From Botryotinia globosa (lineage: Eukaryota > Ascomycota > Leotiomycetes > Helotiales > Sclerotiniaceae): a stretch of 64,000 nt of DNA. Location of the stretch: contig RCSZ01000007.1 in NCBI GenBank assembly GCA_014898425.1, forward strand, positions 1,116,001-1,180,000, given 5' to 3'. Under the pieces are notes generated by a model. It was not told where the DNA came from. It saw nothing but the letters and a program-made list of their open reading frames with translations, and made no database searches. The position numbers and the translations under genes are program-made. Of the stretch, positions 9,216-21,300 are shown piece by piece (within the stretch, counting starts at the first letter, position 1; each line of letters opens with the position of its first letter).

Positions 9216-12071
9216 ATGGCTGATGGACCACAACCACAACCACCACCCCCTCCCCCTCATGCCACTCCGCCAAAATCATCGCGTCTACCGCCAGGGAATT
9301 ATGACATTTTTATCATTCCACCGCATGCGTCAGGTTCAGGATTTCTCTACTTACCCTCACTACAACCAAATGTTAATAGTTTTGTAGCGGGGTTTGCTTC
9401 AGCTCTTGTGCTTGTCGCACTAACTTTCATATTAAAACCACTCATGGATTCCATCAAAGGAGGTGGAGGGCCAGCAACCTTGATTTTGATGGTTGCAATT
9501 GGGTTGGGAGCTTGGGCACTAGGGCGGATGCAATCGAACGGTGAGACCAGGCCCGGACCAAGTCAAGGATCGGGTGCACCTCCGCATGGTGGATCATCTT
9601 CAGGTGCCAATAATAACACATACTCCAATGGATCAGCTTCAAGTGGTGGGCCACAACCTTCAGGAACTGGATTTTCACCCGGATCCACATCAGAGGGGGC
9701 TGGGGGACCTCCACCTAATCCGCAGGCCGGATCTGGCGCAAGAAAAAGATCAAGTGAAGGTTGGGAACAAACTCCTCCTCCTTCGCCTGATGCCGGTCCA
9801 GAGATGCCGGGCGCAACACCAAGGTACAGTCCTGGCACAACCCCTGGCGCAAACGATGACGCTCGATCGAAAGAAAATGCCTCGAGGACGGCGTGGGAAG
9901 AGGCTCGAGAAAGGACGAGAAGGAAGGAAGAGGAGAGGAAGAAGGTAGAGGCCGAGAAGAAGCGAAAGGAAGATTTGGAAAAGAGATTGCGAGAGTTGCG
10001 AGCAAAAGAAGCTCTGGAACGAGCTACCCGCGAGAAAAAACAACGGGCCGAACGCGAAGCTAGGGAGCAAAAGGAAAGAGAGGAACGCGAAGCAAGGGAG
10101 CGGAAGGAGAGAGAGGAACGCGAAGCCAAGGAACGAAGAGATAGGGAAGAGCTAGAGGCTCGGGAAAAGAGAGAACGAGCAGCCCGAGAAAAGGAAAGAG
10201 GGGAGCGCGAAAGGTTGGCGAAGTTGGAGAGAGAAGAACAACAGGCTCGAGAGAGAAAGGCAAAGGAGGACCGCGAGATTCGAGAACGAATAAAGGCAGA
10301 AACAGTGCGAATCAAGGCAGAAGCAGAGGCTAAAGCAAGAGCAGACTACGATAGAAGACTTAGAGAGGAGGTAGCTAGGAGGGAGGCTCTAAGGAAAGAA
10401 GAAGAAGCCAGGAGGGAGGTTTTAAGGAAGGAAGAGGAAGCAATCAAGAAAGAGCAAGAAAAATTACGACTAGAAGCTATTGCTAGAGTAGAAGCCGACA
10501 AGAAAGCCAGGGCAGACAAGGAAAAGGCAGACGCGGAGGCGAAAGCAAAGGCGGAAAAGGCAAAGGCTGCTGCGAAAGCATGGGCAGATGCCAAAGCCGC
10601 AGCCGCAGCAAAACGTGAGGCCAAAGCCAGAGAAGAGCGCGAGAAGGAAGTAGCGGCACAAATACGTGAGGTCAAACTTAAGGAGGAGCGCGAGAAAGCA
10701 GCCGAAGTAGCAGCTCAAATGAGGGAACTCAAACTCAAGGAAGAGCGTGAAAGGGCAGCCGCAGTAGCAGCTCAAATGAGGGAACTCAAACTCAAGGAAG
10801 AGCGTGAAAGGGCAGCCGCAGTAGCAGCTCAAATGAGGGAACTCAAACTCAAGGAAGAGCGTGAAAGGGCAGCCGAAGTAGAAGCGCAAATAAGAGAAGT
10901 CAAACTCCAGGAAGAACGGGAAAGGGCAGCCCTAGCCGCACTCGCAGCGGAACGGAGAAAACCGAACACTTATTCGAATGCTGGAGTGGGGGAGAGAATA
11001 AGCCCTTGGCCAAATGGAAAACCGCCCGCAACAACACCCGCTCCCCCCACTACCAGCTCTATACCCCGACCTCAAGCACAATCCACCTCATTCAAGAAAC
11101 CCCCGGTCTCAACTGCAAGAACGTATGCAGGTACCGACAAGGATGCCCAGTCCCACTCACCTTATGCACAAACGCCAAGGCCAGCCCGAAAAAAGTCACT
11201 CAGTTCCTTGTATTCCGAATCCTCATACGCGGCCTCACAATCGACGAGTAGAACTACCCCACCTCCTTCCACACGAGCAGCATATAGCACCAAGGATCCG
11301 GATAAAATTGTTATCAAAGGTGTATTCGCATTCAATAATGCATTTCACAAAACCCCTACATCTCAACTTCTATCTGGTGTCGGTTCTGTTACCGACGGAC
11401 TAATATTAAGAATCACAACAGAGGGTCTCTTCATTGATGATGATGTACGAGGTGTCGCTCAACGAGAGTGGGATGTCAAAGCATGGACAATGAAACTCGT
11501 AGAGGTATGGTGCCCATCTTTCAGACAAGCATCGCGTGTTCCTCCCGCTACTACTGCTCACAAAAATCCCGTTCGACGCCTTTGGGGTCTCGATAAAGAA
11601 TTAGCAGCAAGTGAAGAAGAAAAAGACGCTCTTCTAGTTAGTATGCTGCAACTCTGCCGGGATAATTGTCGCGCTCGTGCCATTTCTAATTCTTCCACGG
11701 CGCATTCTGCTAGTGGTTCTGTCTATTCTGCCAGTTCTTATGCTTCATCTGACACTAGATCATCTGTCTCATCTGATTATGCTGATTCCATTGGGTCGTC
11801 TAATTCTCCTTATGGCGAGAAATCAAAGAGAACCACTAACCATAATGCGCAGACTGGTGAGAATAGAACAGCTGGTCTACATATTTTGAGGGCGAGCATT
11901 CGGGACCAAGAAGGCAAAAAGTATGTCTTTGTGGTTCAAGAAAGTGAGGCTTGGAAGGTAGCATTAGGGTTGCAGAGATTGAGGAGGGGAACCCAGGTGA
12001 GAAGTTTGGGTGTTAGTGGCATGAGTCCTAATGATGCAAAAGCTACACTGGACAACTTGGGATGGTTTTAA
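9216..12071 (+). CDS. Membrane-anchored coiled-coil protein with conserved-looking C-terminal module
   Basis: Single-exon gene of 951 codons starting at an ATG in good context (ACAATGG). Order of parts: a proline-rich N-terminus (residues 1-25); two hydrophobic segments (about 50-75 and 83-103) that look like membrane spans; a Gly/Ser/Pro-rich linker (about 105-215); a highly charged Arg/Glu/Lys coiled coil (about 218-590), partly made of 19-residue repeats (three 57-bp copies at 10711-10881); a Ser/Thr/Pro linker; and a globular C-terminal region (about 690-951) starting DPDKIVIKGVF and including TEGLFIDDDVRGV. The C-terminal region is low in repeats and rich in aromatic residues, so it is probably the functional domain. 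I do not know the family name. A tethering or scaffold role at a membrane is inference only. The many antisense frames under the coiled coil are codon-bias shadows. Confidence 0.9.
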   Translation: MADGPQPQPPPPPPHATPPKSSRLPPGNYDIFIIPPHASGSGFLYLPSLQPNVNSFVAGFASALVLVALTFILKPLMDSIKGGGGPATLILMVAIGLGAWALGRMQSNGETRPGPSQGSGAPPHGGSSSGANNNTYSNGSASSGGPQPSGTGFSPGSTSEGAGGPPPNPQAGSGARKRSSEGWEQTPPPSPDAGPEMPGATPRYSPGTTPGANDDARSKENASRTAWEEARERTRRKEEERKKVEAEKKRKEDLEKRLRELRAKEALERATREKKQRAEREAREQKEREEREARERKEREEREAKERRDREELEAREKRERAAREKERGERERLAKLEREEQQARERKAKEDREIRERIKAETVRIKAEAEAKARADYDRRLREEVARREALRKEEEARREVLRKEEEAIKKEQEKLRLEAIARVEADKKARADKEKADAEAKAKAEKAKAAAKAWADAKAAAAAKREAKAREEREKEVAAQIREVKLKEEREKAAEVAAQMRELKLKEERERAAAVAAQMRELKLKEERERAAAVAAQMRELKLKEERERAAEVEAQIREVKLQEERERAALAALAAERRKPNTYSNAGVGERISPWPNGKPPATTPAPPTTSSIPRPQAQSTSFKKPPVSTARTYAGTDKDAQSHSPYAQTPRPARKKSLSSLYSESSYAASQSTSRTTPPPSTRAAYSTKDPDKIVIKGVFAFNNAFHKTPTSQLLSGVGSVTDGLILRITTEGLFIDDDVRGVAQREWDVKAWTMKLVEVWCPSFRQASRVPPATTAHKNPVRRLWGLDKELAASEEEKDALLVSMLQLCRDNCRARAISNSSTAHSASGSVYSASSYASSDTRSSVSSDYADSIGSSNSPYGEKSKRTTNHNAQTGENRTAGLHILRASIRDQEGKKYVFVVQESEAWKVALGLQRLRRGTQVRSLGVSGMSPNDAKATLDNLGWF
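10711..10881 (+). repeat. Three 57-bp coding repeats in the coiled coil
   Basis: Nearly identical copies start at 10711, 10768 and 10825, each encoding 19 residues of a charged helix with the core MRELKLKEER. Near identity at synonymous sites shows recent expansion. Diverged copies lie on both sides. A 19-residue unit is not a whole number of heptads, so each copy shifts the coiled-coil register. Confidence 0.9.
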
Positions 12072-14341
12072 GAGTTGAGGGCGATGGGAACGTTTTACAC
12101 CCCTGGAATACGCCATGGAATGTGGAGTTTGGAACGCGAAATTGCATCCCTCGGCAGAAGAGGAAAGGGATGCGAGTAAGAAGGAGATTATGAGTTCCGA
12201 AAATCAAGTCTAGCATTTACAACACGACAGAAGCATCAGCGATGGAGTTTTTATTTTTGTTTTTATTTTCGTTTTTGTTTTGTTTTGTTTTTCGGTAATA
12301 CAGTATTTCCCCTCATCTAAAGGAGTTTATGTGTCTGTTTGCGTACGGGAGATGTCGAGTTTTAGTTGAAACTTTCTTGTGGGAATTTAGAATGGAATTG
12401 GGTATCAGTACCTCCTCAATTTTTGTGAGGTGTTTGGTTAGAGAGCGTATTGTATGTATCTTGAATACCCGGTTCTGTACTAAAGTTTGAGGTTTGGAGT
12501 ATGCTTGTTGTGGAATGTTTGATAATGGGGGTGGAGCATGAAGGGACAGATAGTGATGGTAGTGGTGGGACACTTGAGTAGTGATGTAATTGATAAAATA
12601 AATAACTCTTTGAATGTATTTCCTTGACTTGCTTGGTGATTGTTGTGAGGTGTGAGGTTTGAGGTTTGAGGTTGACTTATTTTGTACTTATTGGGTATTG
12701 AGGACAAGGCATCTCGTCGAATGAGGATAAGATATCTCATTCGAATCAGCATGTTGAATGAAACCTTTTCATCGGATGGAGAAGAAGGATATAACATGAA
12801 TGGATATCTGTATTTCGTAACATGGTGTATAAGGACGCTCTCATTACTACCTATCTAGTTATGATACGGGGGGATGGACTAGTAGGGTATGTATTTATAT
12901 CCCCATCCACGGGGATGCACCTCAGCATCATCAAGTTGTGCGAAAATCTACTCAAGATTCATATCTACACGCATGGATATATATAAGGATAAGTACTCTC
13001 AGCTATTCACTACATGCGTTTTAATTTATCACTGAATATATCTAGGTAGGTAGATAGATAGGTATGTCACATCATATCTCCTCACCTCATCTCATATTGT
13101 ATCGTATTGTTAGATATTTATCATGTCCCCTAACTCATATTTAGATACTTCACTATCTATCAAAGTACCTAGGTGGGCATTCAGCAGTCTTCGCTTACAT
13201 ATAAGCTAACGACTCTCTGCTCGAGTAGATATCGACCAAGCTCGTATATCTCGGTCTATTGGATGGATCGAAGTTTCTACCGATTTATAAGTTAGTATGT
13301 AGGTATTAGGTAGATGAGATCTTTCCAGCTACATACACTGATAGCGATCTAGATATGTGTATTCTTCGATACTAGGTATCGTACCTTATAACTCGATCGT
13401 GTGTTAATTATTCACGTTCATCTATTCACCCGTTTATTTATTTCAAGCTTATATATGCAGGGATAATTTCAAGTACTGTATTACTGATAATGATACATGA
13501 TGGATATATATACATGTGGTTGTTCTGGTACTTTTAGATTTCTCTATTGATTTAGATATTGGGTTCAAGTAGGTAGATGGGTATCTACTGAGACAGACTC
13601 GCTTTCTTGGGCAGGAAGGAGAGGGATGGTATGACGAGAGATGGGTTTGGCTAGGTAGGCTACGGGTAGAATAGAGCGAGAAGGGTGAAGCGAGAAGGGC
13701 TAAGAGATGTAATGACATAGGTGGGGGATAGATTGAGCAAGCGAGAAGAGAAGAGAAGAATCCATATCCGGAAAAAGTGTTTGAATATAAAGATTAGGGT
13801 TTGAATGGATATTCAGAAGAGAATGTGGGTTATATCTGAGATTGTGTTGGATGCTTAGGAATAAGAATCAGATGTTCAAATGAGATGGAAGTATTTAGTA
13901 GTTGAATAATAAGTTTTTGGCGTTTTTGGCTGCTAGGTAGCTAGCACATTGTGTGTTAGAGCAAAGAGTAGGTATTTGACAAAACCTATGGGATCTATCG
14001 AATATCTATAGATACATCTTCACAGCTTTTAGCTCATGAAATATAGAGTGTGCTACTAGCACAACTCGCACGTATGAAGAAACAAATGTATGATATATAT
14101 TTCATGCTATGGACGTTAGGCTTCCCAACAAGCTACATTATAAACTATTCGTATACTACCCGCCCCCCTCAATTAAATATATTAAAAGTACAATATACAA
14201 GTATTCCCTGTCATCCCAATTTATCCCTCTTCCTATGCATCAAAGTAGCGAGCAAGGAGACCCATAAACTCCACGCTGATTCCCGTTGTAAAAAGACCAT
14301 ATACACTCCATGCCTTCCATTTCGTACAATATGTATCATAT
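12072..14341. other. Intergenic region, no gene recognised
   Basis: This is the 3' flank of the coiled-coil gene followed by AT-rich DNA. Stretches rich in TAGGTAG and TATCTA lie around 13000-13400. Frames on the minus strand (12313-12797, 13449-13718) are short and without motifs. Both flanking genes end here, so long 3' UTRs may fill part of it. Confidence 0.5.
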
Positions 14342-15472
14342 CTACCGAATCTTTGCAATTCTCTTTTTGGCAATGTTGATCTTCCCCCCAACTCTATCAG
14401 CGTCCTCATCCACCCTCTTCAACATCTCGTTTTGCAACTCCAATTCTCCGTGAATCGCCAATCCCATTTCTCGCTGTCTCCTCACAATCTTGCCAAGTTC
14501 TTCCACATCAAGATCTTGATTCTGCATCAATTCCTTTTGTAATTGTAACACGCCCTCGTTATCCAATTCTCTCGTTTTATCTGTTTCAGGAACCGGTGCG
14601 CCAAGGACTCGTCCACTGGGTCGCGATACTCCTGGTCCAAATAATGCGTTTTTGTCCGCTTGTGTCGCTGCCGCACCGCCGTTTGCTGAACTCGAGCTGG
14701 CTTGATTCTTAACCGCCAATGTAACAGCCAATTTTTCCAAGCCCTCCTTTTCCACCTTTGCGCTACCTAAAAGATCTCTTCTCCTCCTCAATTCACCAGC
14801 GCCGACCCTTGCCTCTCCTCTCCCATTTTTCTCCCCTTCACCCATGACCCTCAAGCCTTCCTCCAAATCCTTAAGCAGTCCTCCAGCCTTAACCAAACAC
14901 CTCTTCGCGTTCGCGCCCGCCTCATATTGCCCCGCCGCCGTATTTGCGCTATCTCTCCTCCCCAAAAACAACCTCGCATCATGCAACTGCGCCTTCAATT
15001 CGCGATGAACATCCAGCCAGACCTGCGGATCCGCCATGATCTCCGCATTCCCACCCACACCTCTTTGATTCGCAGCAATGAGTCCCTCTCTCGCACTACT
15101 CAAACTCGCGTTTCCACTATTACTAGGCAGATTTAGAAATTGTCGCCAAACGCTTGTTTCTCTCCATCTCCGATCGGGATTTTCTGCGATGCTGCGGAGA
15201 TATGTTTCGAGACCGCGACGACGATCTTCTGTCAATTCAGGAGAGTTAATCGTACTTTTGAACCATGTTTTTCCTGGCAGAGGAGCGGGAGGCGGACTGG
15301 AAACTTGGGTGCAGAGGGAAGAATGGAGAGTGACAAAATCGGAGTAGCGTTTTTGGACGACGAAGGTTCGAAGAGGAAGACGGAGTGTAATATTGTAAAG
15401 AGTATAGGGTTTTTCATTTGGAGCGCTTGAGAGAATTGTGCTAGGTATCGAGAGTTCGAGAGGCGGTGCCAT
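14342..15472 (-). CDS. vam7: Vam7-like vacuolar Qc-SNARE with PX domain
   Basis: Vam7 is the soluble SNARE that binds PI3P through its PX domain and drives homotypic vacuole fusion with the HOPS complex. The PX domain fills the first ~125 residues, with the characteristic KRYSDF motif, a proline-rich PPPAPLPGK loop and an RRRGLETYLRSI helix. The middle is a helical, low-complexity linker. The C-terminal ~65 residues form the Qc-SNARE helix (ELGKIVRRQREMGLAIHGEL followed by ELQNEMLKRVD), with Q in a position fitting the zero layer, and there is no membrane anchor, as in Vam7. The first ATG of the frame is at 15472 (376 residues); further upstream the frame opens only to a GTG. No intron is required. 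Yeast Vam7 is 316 residues, so this one is somewhat longer because of the linker. The EB1 gene lies upstream on the same strand. Confidence 0.9.
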   Translation of the reverse strand: MAPPLELSIPSTILSSAPNEKPYTLYNITLRLPLRTFVVQKRYSDFVTLHSSLCTQVSSPPPAPLPGKTWFKSTINSPELTEDRRRGLETYLRSIAENPDRRWRETSVWRQFLNLPSNSGNASLSSAREGLIAANQRGVGGNAEIMADPQVWLDVHRELKAQLHDARLFLGRRDSANTAAGQYEAGANAKRCLVKAGGLLKDLEEGLRVMGEGEKNGRGEARVGAGELRRRRDLLGSAKVEKEGLEKLAVTLAVKNQASSSSANGGAAATQADKNALFGPGVSRPSGRVLGAPVPETDKTRELDNEGVLQLQKELMQNQDLDVEELGKIVRRQREMGLAIHGELELQNEMLKRVDEDADRVGGKINIAKKRIAKIR

Positions 15473-16058
15473 GATTGATTGATGGACGGATTGATGGGCT
15501 AATTGATGCGATGCGATACAGAAGATTGGATGTTGGTTATATTTCCTTTGTGAATGTAAAGAGATGGAGGCCACCGTTTGTTTTGAGGTTGCGTCGTGAG
15601 ATTAGTATGGGCTGACCCTGTCCTGTGTAACAAGGATGACGCCGCTTGATGCTTGATAGCGCAAAATGTCACTTGGCGATAAGAGATTAATTGTGAATGT
15701 GTGAGCTCATTCTTGTTCTCATGATGGACAATCAAAATGGTATTATACGAAGAAAAAAACTCTTGTGGGGTTTACATCTAATAATTAAACTCTTCTTCAA
15801 TAACCAGTGAACTCATTTGAGAATCATGTGAGATCTCAATATGCTTCAGAATTGGTCCAACGCATGCAACCAACCTCCCGAAGGTAGCCTCTGAATGCTA
15901 CCAACCTGTGAGCGTTTGATATTGTGCCTCGCACACACTCTGCTCGTTCATAATTCGTATCTCATAGCCTTGCTTGCTATAAACTCCCGCAGGTGAAAGA
16001 AACAATGAATTCATTTGCAGGTGCAAAATAATTCAAATCCCATTATAGTAAAAAGAAT
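15473..16058. other. Short spacer between vam7 and the EB1 gene
   Basis: About 590 bases that must contain the vam7 promoter and leader and the 3' UTR of the upstream EB1 gene. No further gene was seen. Confidence 0.6.
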
Positions 16059-17001
16059 CTAGAATGTCTCTTCTTGGTCGTCAACCTCCGCCTCCGCCGG
16101 TATTTCAAATCCATCTTCAGTCGAGTACAAAATAGTTTGAATGTGCTTGATTAAGCCGTCTTCCTGCTTCTCAATCTCTGGGTCCTCCTCGCAAGCTTGT
16201 TGAACCAGTAATTCGATATCTCTGAGTTTGCTGAAATAGAAGTCTCGTTCCCGTTCTAGCCCTGCAACTGTTTCCTTCAGAGTGTCGTTCTCTGCTTTTA
16301 GTGCTGCTGAAGCAGCACCCCCACCGGCAACGGCTCCAGGCTTAGCAACTCTTGCGCCGCTCGTTGTTGGTGTTACTCCTCTGCGAGCTGCACCACTTCC
16401 GGCAGATACTCTTGGAGCAGCAGATGGTGCAGCACCGGGTCCCCCTGCAGCGCGTCGACGAGCTACTGCATCATATTCTCCTCCTGGAAAGTATTGATCC
16501 CAATATCTCTTGGTCCATTGTAGAAATTCGAGGTTGTCTTGCATCTTGCATTTAATGAGTTGTTCGACATGGATGTTTCGATCGATTTGATGGCGGGTAA
16601 AGGTGTCTGGATCGTTGTCAGTGGAGAAAATTATATTCAGGGGAGGGAATTCTGACTTTGAAGAACTTTGAAATTTTGTAGATATGCATATTCAGTATTG
16701 ACATTGAACTTGACTTTTGACATCGGTACATCGAGAAAAATACTGTCGAAGACTTGGCACAACGCAGCACTGTGTTCATGATATATGTAAGTCAATAGTC
16801 TTAAAGGGGGAAAGAAGTTATAACTCCTTGTGCAAGCCATGAGTTTACTTACCCGGTGCCACATTGTTCAACTTTTGTGATATTAAGTTGTAGCAGGTTG
16901 TTAAGCCATGCCACGAGCTCTTGTCTGTATGTGCCATGTTGTCAGAGACTGAGAATTCTTCTTGTTAATGAGTGCAGCTCGACGAACCTTGATTCTCCCA
17001 T
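16059..17001 (-). CDS. bim1: EB1 family microtubule plus-end tracking protein (Bim1/Mal3)
   Basis: EB1 proteins track growing microtubule ends and recruit other tip proteins. I rebuilt four exons: 16988-17001, 16853-16924, 16657-16769 and 16059-16606, with introns of 63, 83 and 50 nt (donors GTTCGT, GTAAGT, GTCAGA; all ending in AG). Joined, they give 248 residues in one frame. The N-terminal calponin-homology domain begins MGESRQELVAWLNNLL, continues VEQCGTGAALCQVFDSIF and KVKFNVNTEYAYLQNFKVLQ, and ends with VEQLIKCKMQDNLEFLQW. An Ala/Gly/Pro linker follows. Then comes the EB-homology coiled coil (ENDTLKETVAGLERERDFYF with KLRDIELLVQ). The acidic tail ends in ETF, comparable to the EEY/F end of EB1 proteins. 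Length and exon pattern fit the family. Only the last exon is a long open frame, so a simple ORF scan would miss half the protein. Confidence 0.94.
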
Positions 17002-18378
17002 TTTGAAAAGAAGCTTTTGAATAGCAAAGTAAATGAACGAGCGAGTATATTTTGATGGATAATCAAATAGACGTCAGTTATGCCAGAAGACAATCGATGG
17101 GCGCAAAAAAGATAAGATTTTTCTGAAGAAAGTTATCGCGACCAACGAGATTCTTATTATTTAGGTTCCGTTGACACCTCTGTCTGTCGCCTTAGGTAAC
17201 CAGAAATCTACAACAGACGAGAAACCGCACGTGACCTATGCCTGAGAGGGGGCAAGTGTGGATCAGACTTTCCAGAAAGATCTTCAAGTTTACCTAGCTG
17301 GGCGTAACATGTCTTCTTAACTTTCATTTGTCAGGTTGGCGTTGAATCCTGATTCTTCAAAAGGAGAGATCACATATCATAATCCAGCTTCTTGCTCATG
17401 ATTCCTTGTAAATGTATTGCTTGTCCATTTTCACTCGCTCTCTCACGCTTATCCAGTTAGTTCATGGCATGCACGGTATATATATATATACCGACCAAGC
17501 CCTTGCTTGTATTGATTAAATACCAGCTCTTACTCTGGGTCCCAAATTGAGATCAAATGATACTTCATTCGACGAATGCTACGGGACGTGTCACTCGGGC
17601 CAGTCGGCGTTGTCGAGAATGTCAAAGGCGTGCACAATTCACAAGCCAGGGTACGATGGGTTTATCTTCACAATCTTGCAGAAGAGCCACCATCTTTTGC
17701 ACCTTGAATAATATTTCTTGTATTGCAGTGGTAGGTGGTACGCTCCAAAATATTGAAATTATTTTCATCACCTGCACCAAAGCCGGCTCTCCGGACAAAG
17801 GCGCTGCATAAGCACAATTGCATCTAGGCGTCAAGGGGAAACCCCGCAAAAGGCAACGGGTGAGTTCGTGACGAAATATTCAAGACGGAACGAATTAGAA
17901 AAGGAAAGAATATCCATCTTACCGACGACTACAGCACAAATCTCAGCTGGAGAGCTTAGTACTACTGGAGCTTTTCTTGTGTTTGTACTTCTCCTCATTC
18001 CACGACAGGAATCATCTCCGTCCTCTGTTTCTATGATCTTGAGAGCTTAATGTGATCTTTCATTCAACTTCCTGTTTTGTCCGCAGAAAGCCAATCCCAC
18101 CCATGTAAAACATGGTTCTTGAGTGATAGGGCAGATCTTACTGCATGCACGATCATGGTTGCTACGGACCTCGGAATGCTTGAATCACAAGTTTTTTCCT
18201 TTTATCCTCATTGAATGCAGTTACCTGAAGAAGTCGTCTTGGGTGTACATTCATACAGGATTTCTGTCACATAGTTTTTCTATATCATGGAGCCTTCCCA
18301 CCCACCAGATTGCCGAAGTACCTACTTTCACAGGACTTATCTGTGACAAAATTCTTGATAGGTTGCACCGTCCTAAAA
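17002..18378. other. Divergent promoter region between EB1 and GH3 genes
   Basis: The genes on either side point away from each other, so this 1.4 kb must hold both promoters. A TATATATATATA run sits near 17478. Short frames at 17557-17849 and 17868-18050 lack motifs and lie on conflicting strands; I do not call them genes. Confidence 0.55.
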
Positions 18379-21300
18379 ATGGCGCTAGTCAAGATCATCT
18401 TCTTGGTCGTCTCCTTGTGGCTGTTGGGGTTTGTGCAGGCAAAGATACCTTCATTCATACACAAGGCTCCGCCCATTCCCTCATCCAGCGACGAAACAAT
18501 TGTGAAAAGAGACTCAGTTCCTGCAGGATATGTTGCTGCTCCATATTACCCTGCCCCGAAAGGTGGCTGGTCTAGTTCCTGGACGACTGCTTATGCAAAA
18601 GCACAAACTGTGGTTGCACAAATGACATTAGCGGAAAAGGTCAATCTCACAACTGGAATTGGAGAATTAATGGGAAGATGTGTGGGAAACACCGGCTCCG
18701 CACTAAGATTCGGTATTCCAAGTCTTTGTTTACAAGATTCGGCACTTGGCATAGCTGCGACCGATAACAATACTGCTTTTCCCGCTGGTATTACCACTGG
18801 TGCAACATGGAGCAAAGATTTAGCCTATCAAAGAGGTCTTGCGTTAGGCGCAGAAGCACGGGGGAAAGGAGTCAACATTCTATTAGGTCCTACAGTCGGT
18901 ATGTTTGACAGAAGTTTGTGACAGATGCACTACGAAGACATTCTTCCAGTTCAGCCTCGGCCAATATACAGATTGCTGACCATCTTTAGGTCCAATTGGA
19001 AGAAAACCGCGTGGTGGTCGAAATTGGGAAGGGTTCGGCGCTGGTAAGAGCTTTTGCAAAGTTTAATGTCAGATTCAAGGCTAAACTCATTGTCATCTAG
19101 ATCCTGTACTTCAAGGACTAAGTGCCGCCCAAACAATCAATGGTATGCAGGCGAATGGTGTCATAGCAACCATCAAACATTTTATTGGAAATGAACAAGA
19201 AGCATACCGAATGGATATCATCCCTCATGGCTTGATGAAAGCTCTAAGTAGTAACATCGATGATAGGTACGCGTATCCTTCAATTTAGACCCTACTGAAA
19301 CTAATTTGCAGAACTCTCCATGAATTTTATATGTGGCCCTTTGCAGAAGGTATCAAAGCTGGTGTTGGAGCTGTTATGACAAGTTACAACGATGTGAGTG
19401 TATATTTCTGACAAACGCATGAGAATTTTATGATGTTTTGCTCTGGACTATCAAGTCTGTTATGATACAAATGAGAATTCATTCGATGATAAACTCGGCA
19501 CATTCACTGGATTTGAAGCTACTCCCTTGGCAAATGTGATTTTTCTGTGTTATCTTCATAGACCTTTGGCAATCCTTTACTGACCAAGCAGGTTAATGGA
19601 AGCGCGGCAAGTCAAAACTCATACCTGATCAACAACTTGATCAAGGATGAGCTTGGATTCCAGGGCCTGGTAAGAGTTCATATCTATATACCCCAAAACA
19701 ATTCTAAATACCCATAGGTGATGACAGATTGGCTATCCCAAATTGGCGGTGTGTCATCTGCTCTTGCTGGTCTCGACATGGCTATGCCCGGTGATGGAGG
19801 AATCCCTTTCCTTGGCCAAGCATACTGGGCCTATAAACTCTCGACTGCTATTCTGAATGGAACTGTTCCAGTTGATCGATTGAATGATATGGTTACTCGA
19901 ATTGTTGCAACTTGGTGAGTGTTCCCTCGAGAAAACGTTTCTTCAGAAATTACCTCGCTTGGAAAAGGAGTTGTTTCAAAGTTCGACGAGTACAGTATGT
20001 ACATCGTGGCTAATCAATACATTACACAGGTATCAACTTGGACAGGATAAAGGTTTCCCGCCGCCAAATTTCTCCGCAAACACTTTAGACACTACTGGAC
20101 CATGTTATCCAGCAGCATTGCTTTCTCCAACATGCACAGTGAATTCACATGTAAATGTACAATCTAACCATGCAGTCGTTTCTCGAAACATTTCGAGAGA
20201 AGCGATAACTATGTTGAAAAACGTCAACAACACACTGCCACTATCAACCTCAGCTGCTTTGAAAGTGTTTGGTTCTGACTCTGCAAATAATCCTTCCGGG
20301 CCCAATGCTTGCAATCAAAGGGGTTGCGATACTGGCGTTCTTGGTATGGGATGGGGCTCAGGTACGTTATGCATCAATCAAAGTTTTTTCTGTAAAAAGG
20401 TAAACTAAATCAAGCTCATAGGTACTGCCAACTACCCTTACCTCGATGCGCCCATTGACGCGATTAAGCGAAAAGCTTCCAATGTCTATAGCTCAACCAG
20501 TGATAGCTTTCCATCTGGCTTGACTGCTCTCCCTGGAGATATCGCCATCGTGTTCATAAACAGTGACTCTGGAGAGAATTCAATCACTGTGGAAGGAAAC
20601 GATGGTGATCGCTCGTCGTCAGGACTGTACGCATGGCACAACGGCGATGCACTTGTTAAAGCTGCTGCAGCTAAGTATTCCACCGTGGTGGTAGTTGTTC
20701 ATACAGTGGGACCGATTCTTGTTGAGAATTGGATAGACCTTACTTCAGTCAAAGCCGTACTATTTTCTCATCTACCAGGTCAAGAAGCTGGAGATTCATT
20801 GACGGATATCCTTTTCGGTGCATACTCTCCCAGTGGGCATCTTCCCTACTCCATTCCTGTCTCGGAAAGCAATTACCCATCCTCCCTTGGTCTTGTCGGG
20901 TTTGCACTTGGCCAGGTTCAGGATACTTTCTCTGAAGGGTTGTATGTTGATTATCGATACCTCAACAAGCATGCAATTAGCCCTCGCTTTCCATTTGGCT
21001 ATGGACTTTCCTATACCACATTCTCTCGAACGGCTACTCTCGCAGCCGGAAAAGCACTCACATCGGTTCCTCCGGCCCGAGCTGCTAAAGGCTCAACTCC
21101 AGTTTATAGTACTGCCATTCCTCCAGCATCTGAAGTCGCCTGGCCTGCAGGTTTCTCCGCTATTGGAAGATATCTTTATCCATACCTCGACAATCCTTCA
21201 AGCATCACTCCAGGCAAATTCGTCTATCCCACTGGGTACACCAATGTCTCCAAACCCGACCCCCCATCTGGTGGAGATCAAGGTGGAAACCCCGCGCTCT

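Noticed and set aside
9454..10889. Several long minus-strand frames and alternative plus frames
   Set aside because: Shadows of the Arg/Glu/Lys-rich coiled-coil gene; they are Ser/Leu/Phe-rich as expected from reversed AAG/GAG codons.
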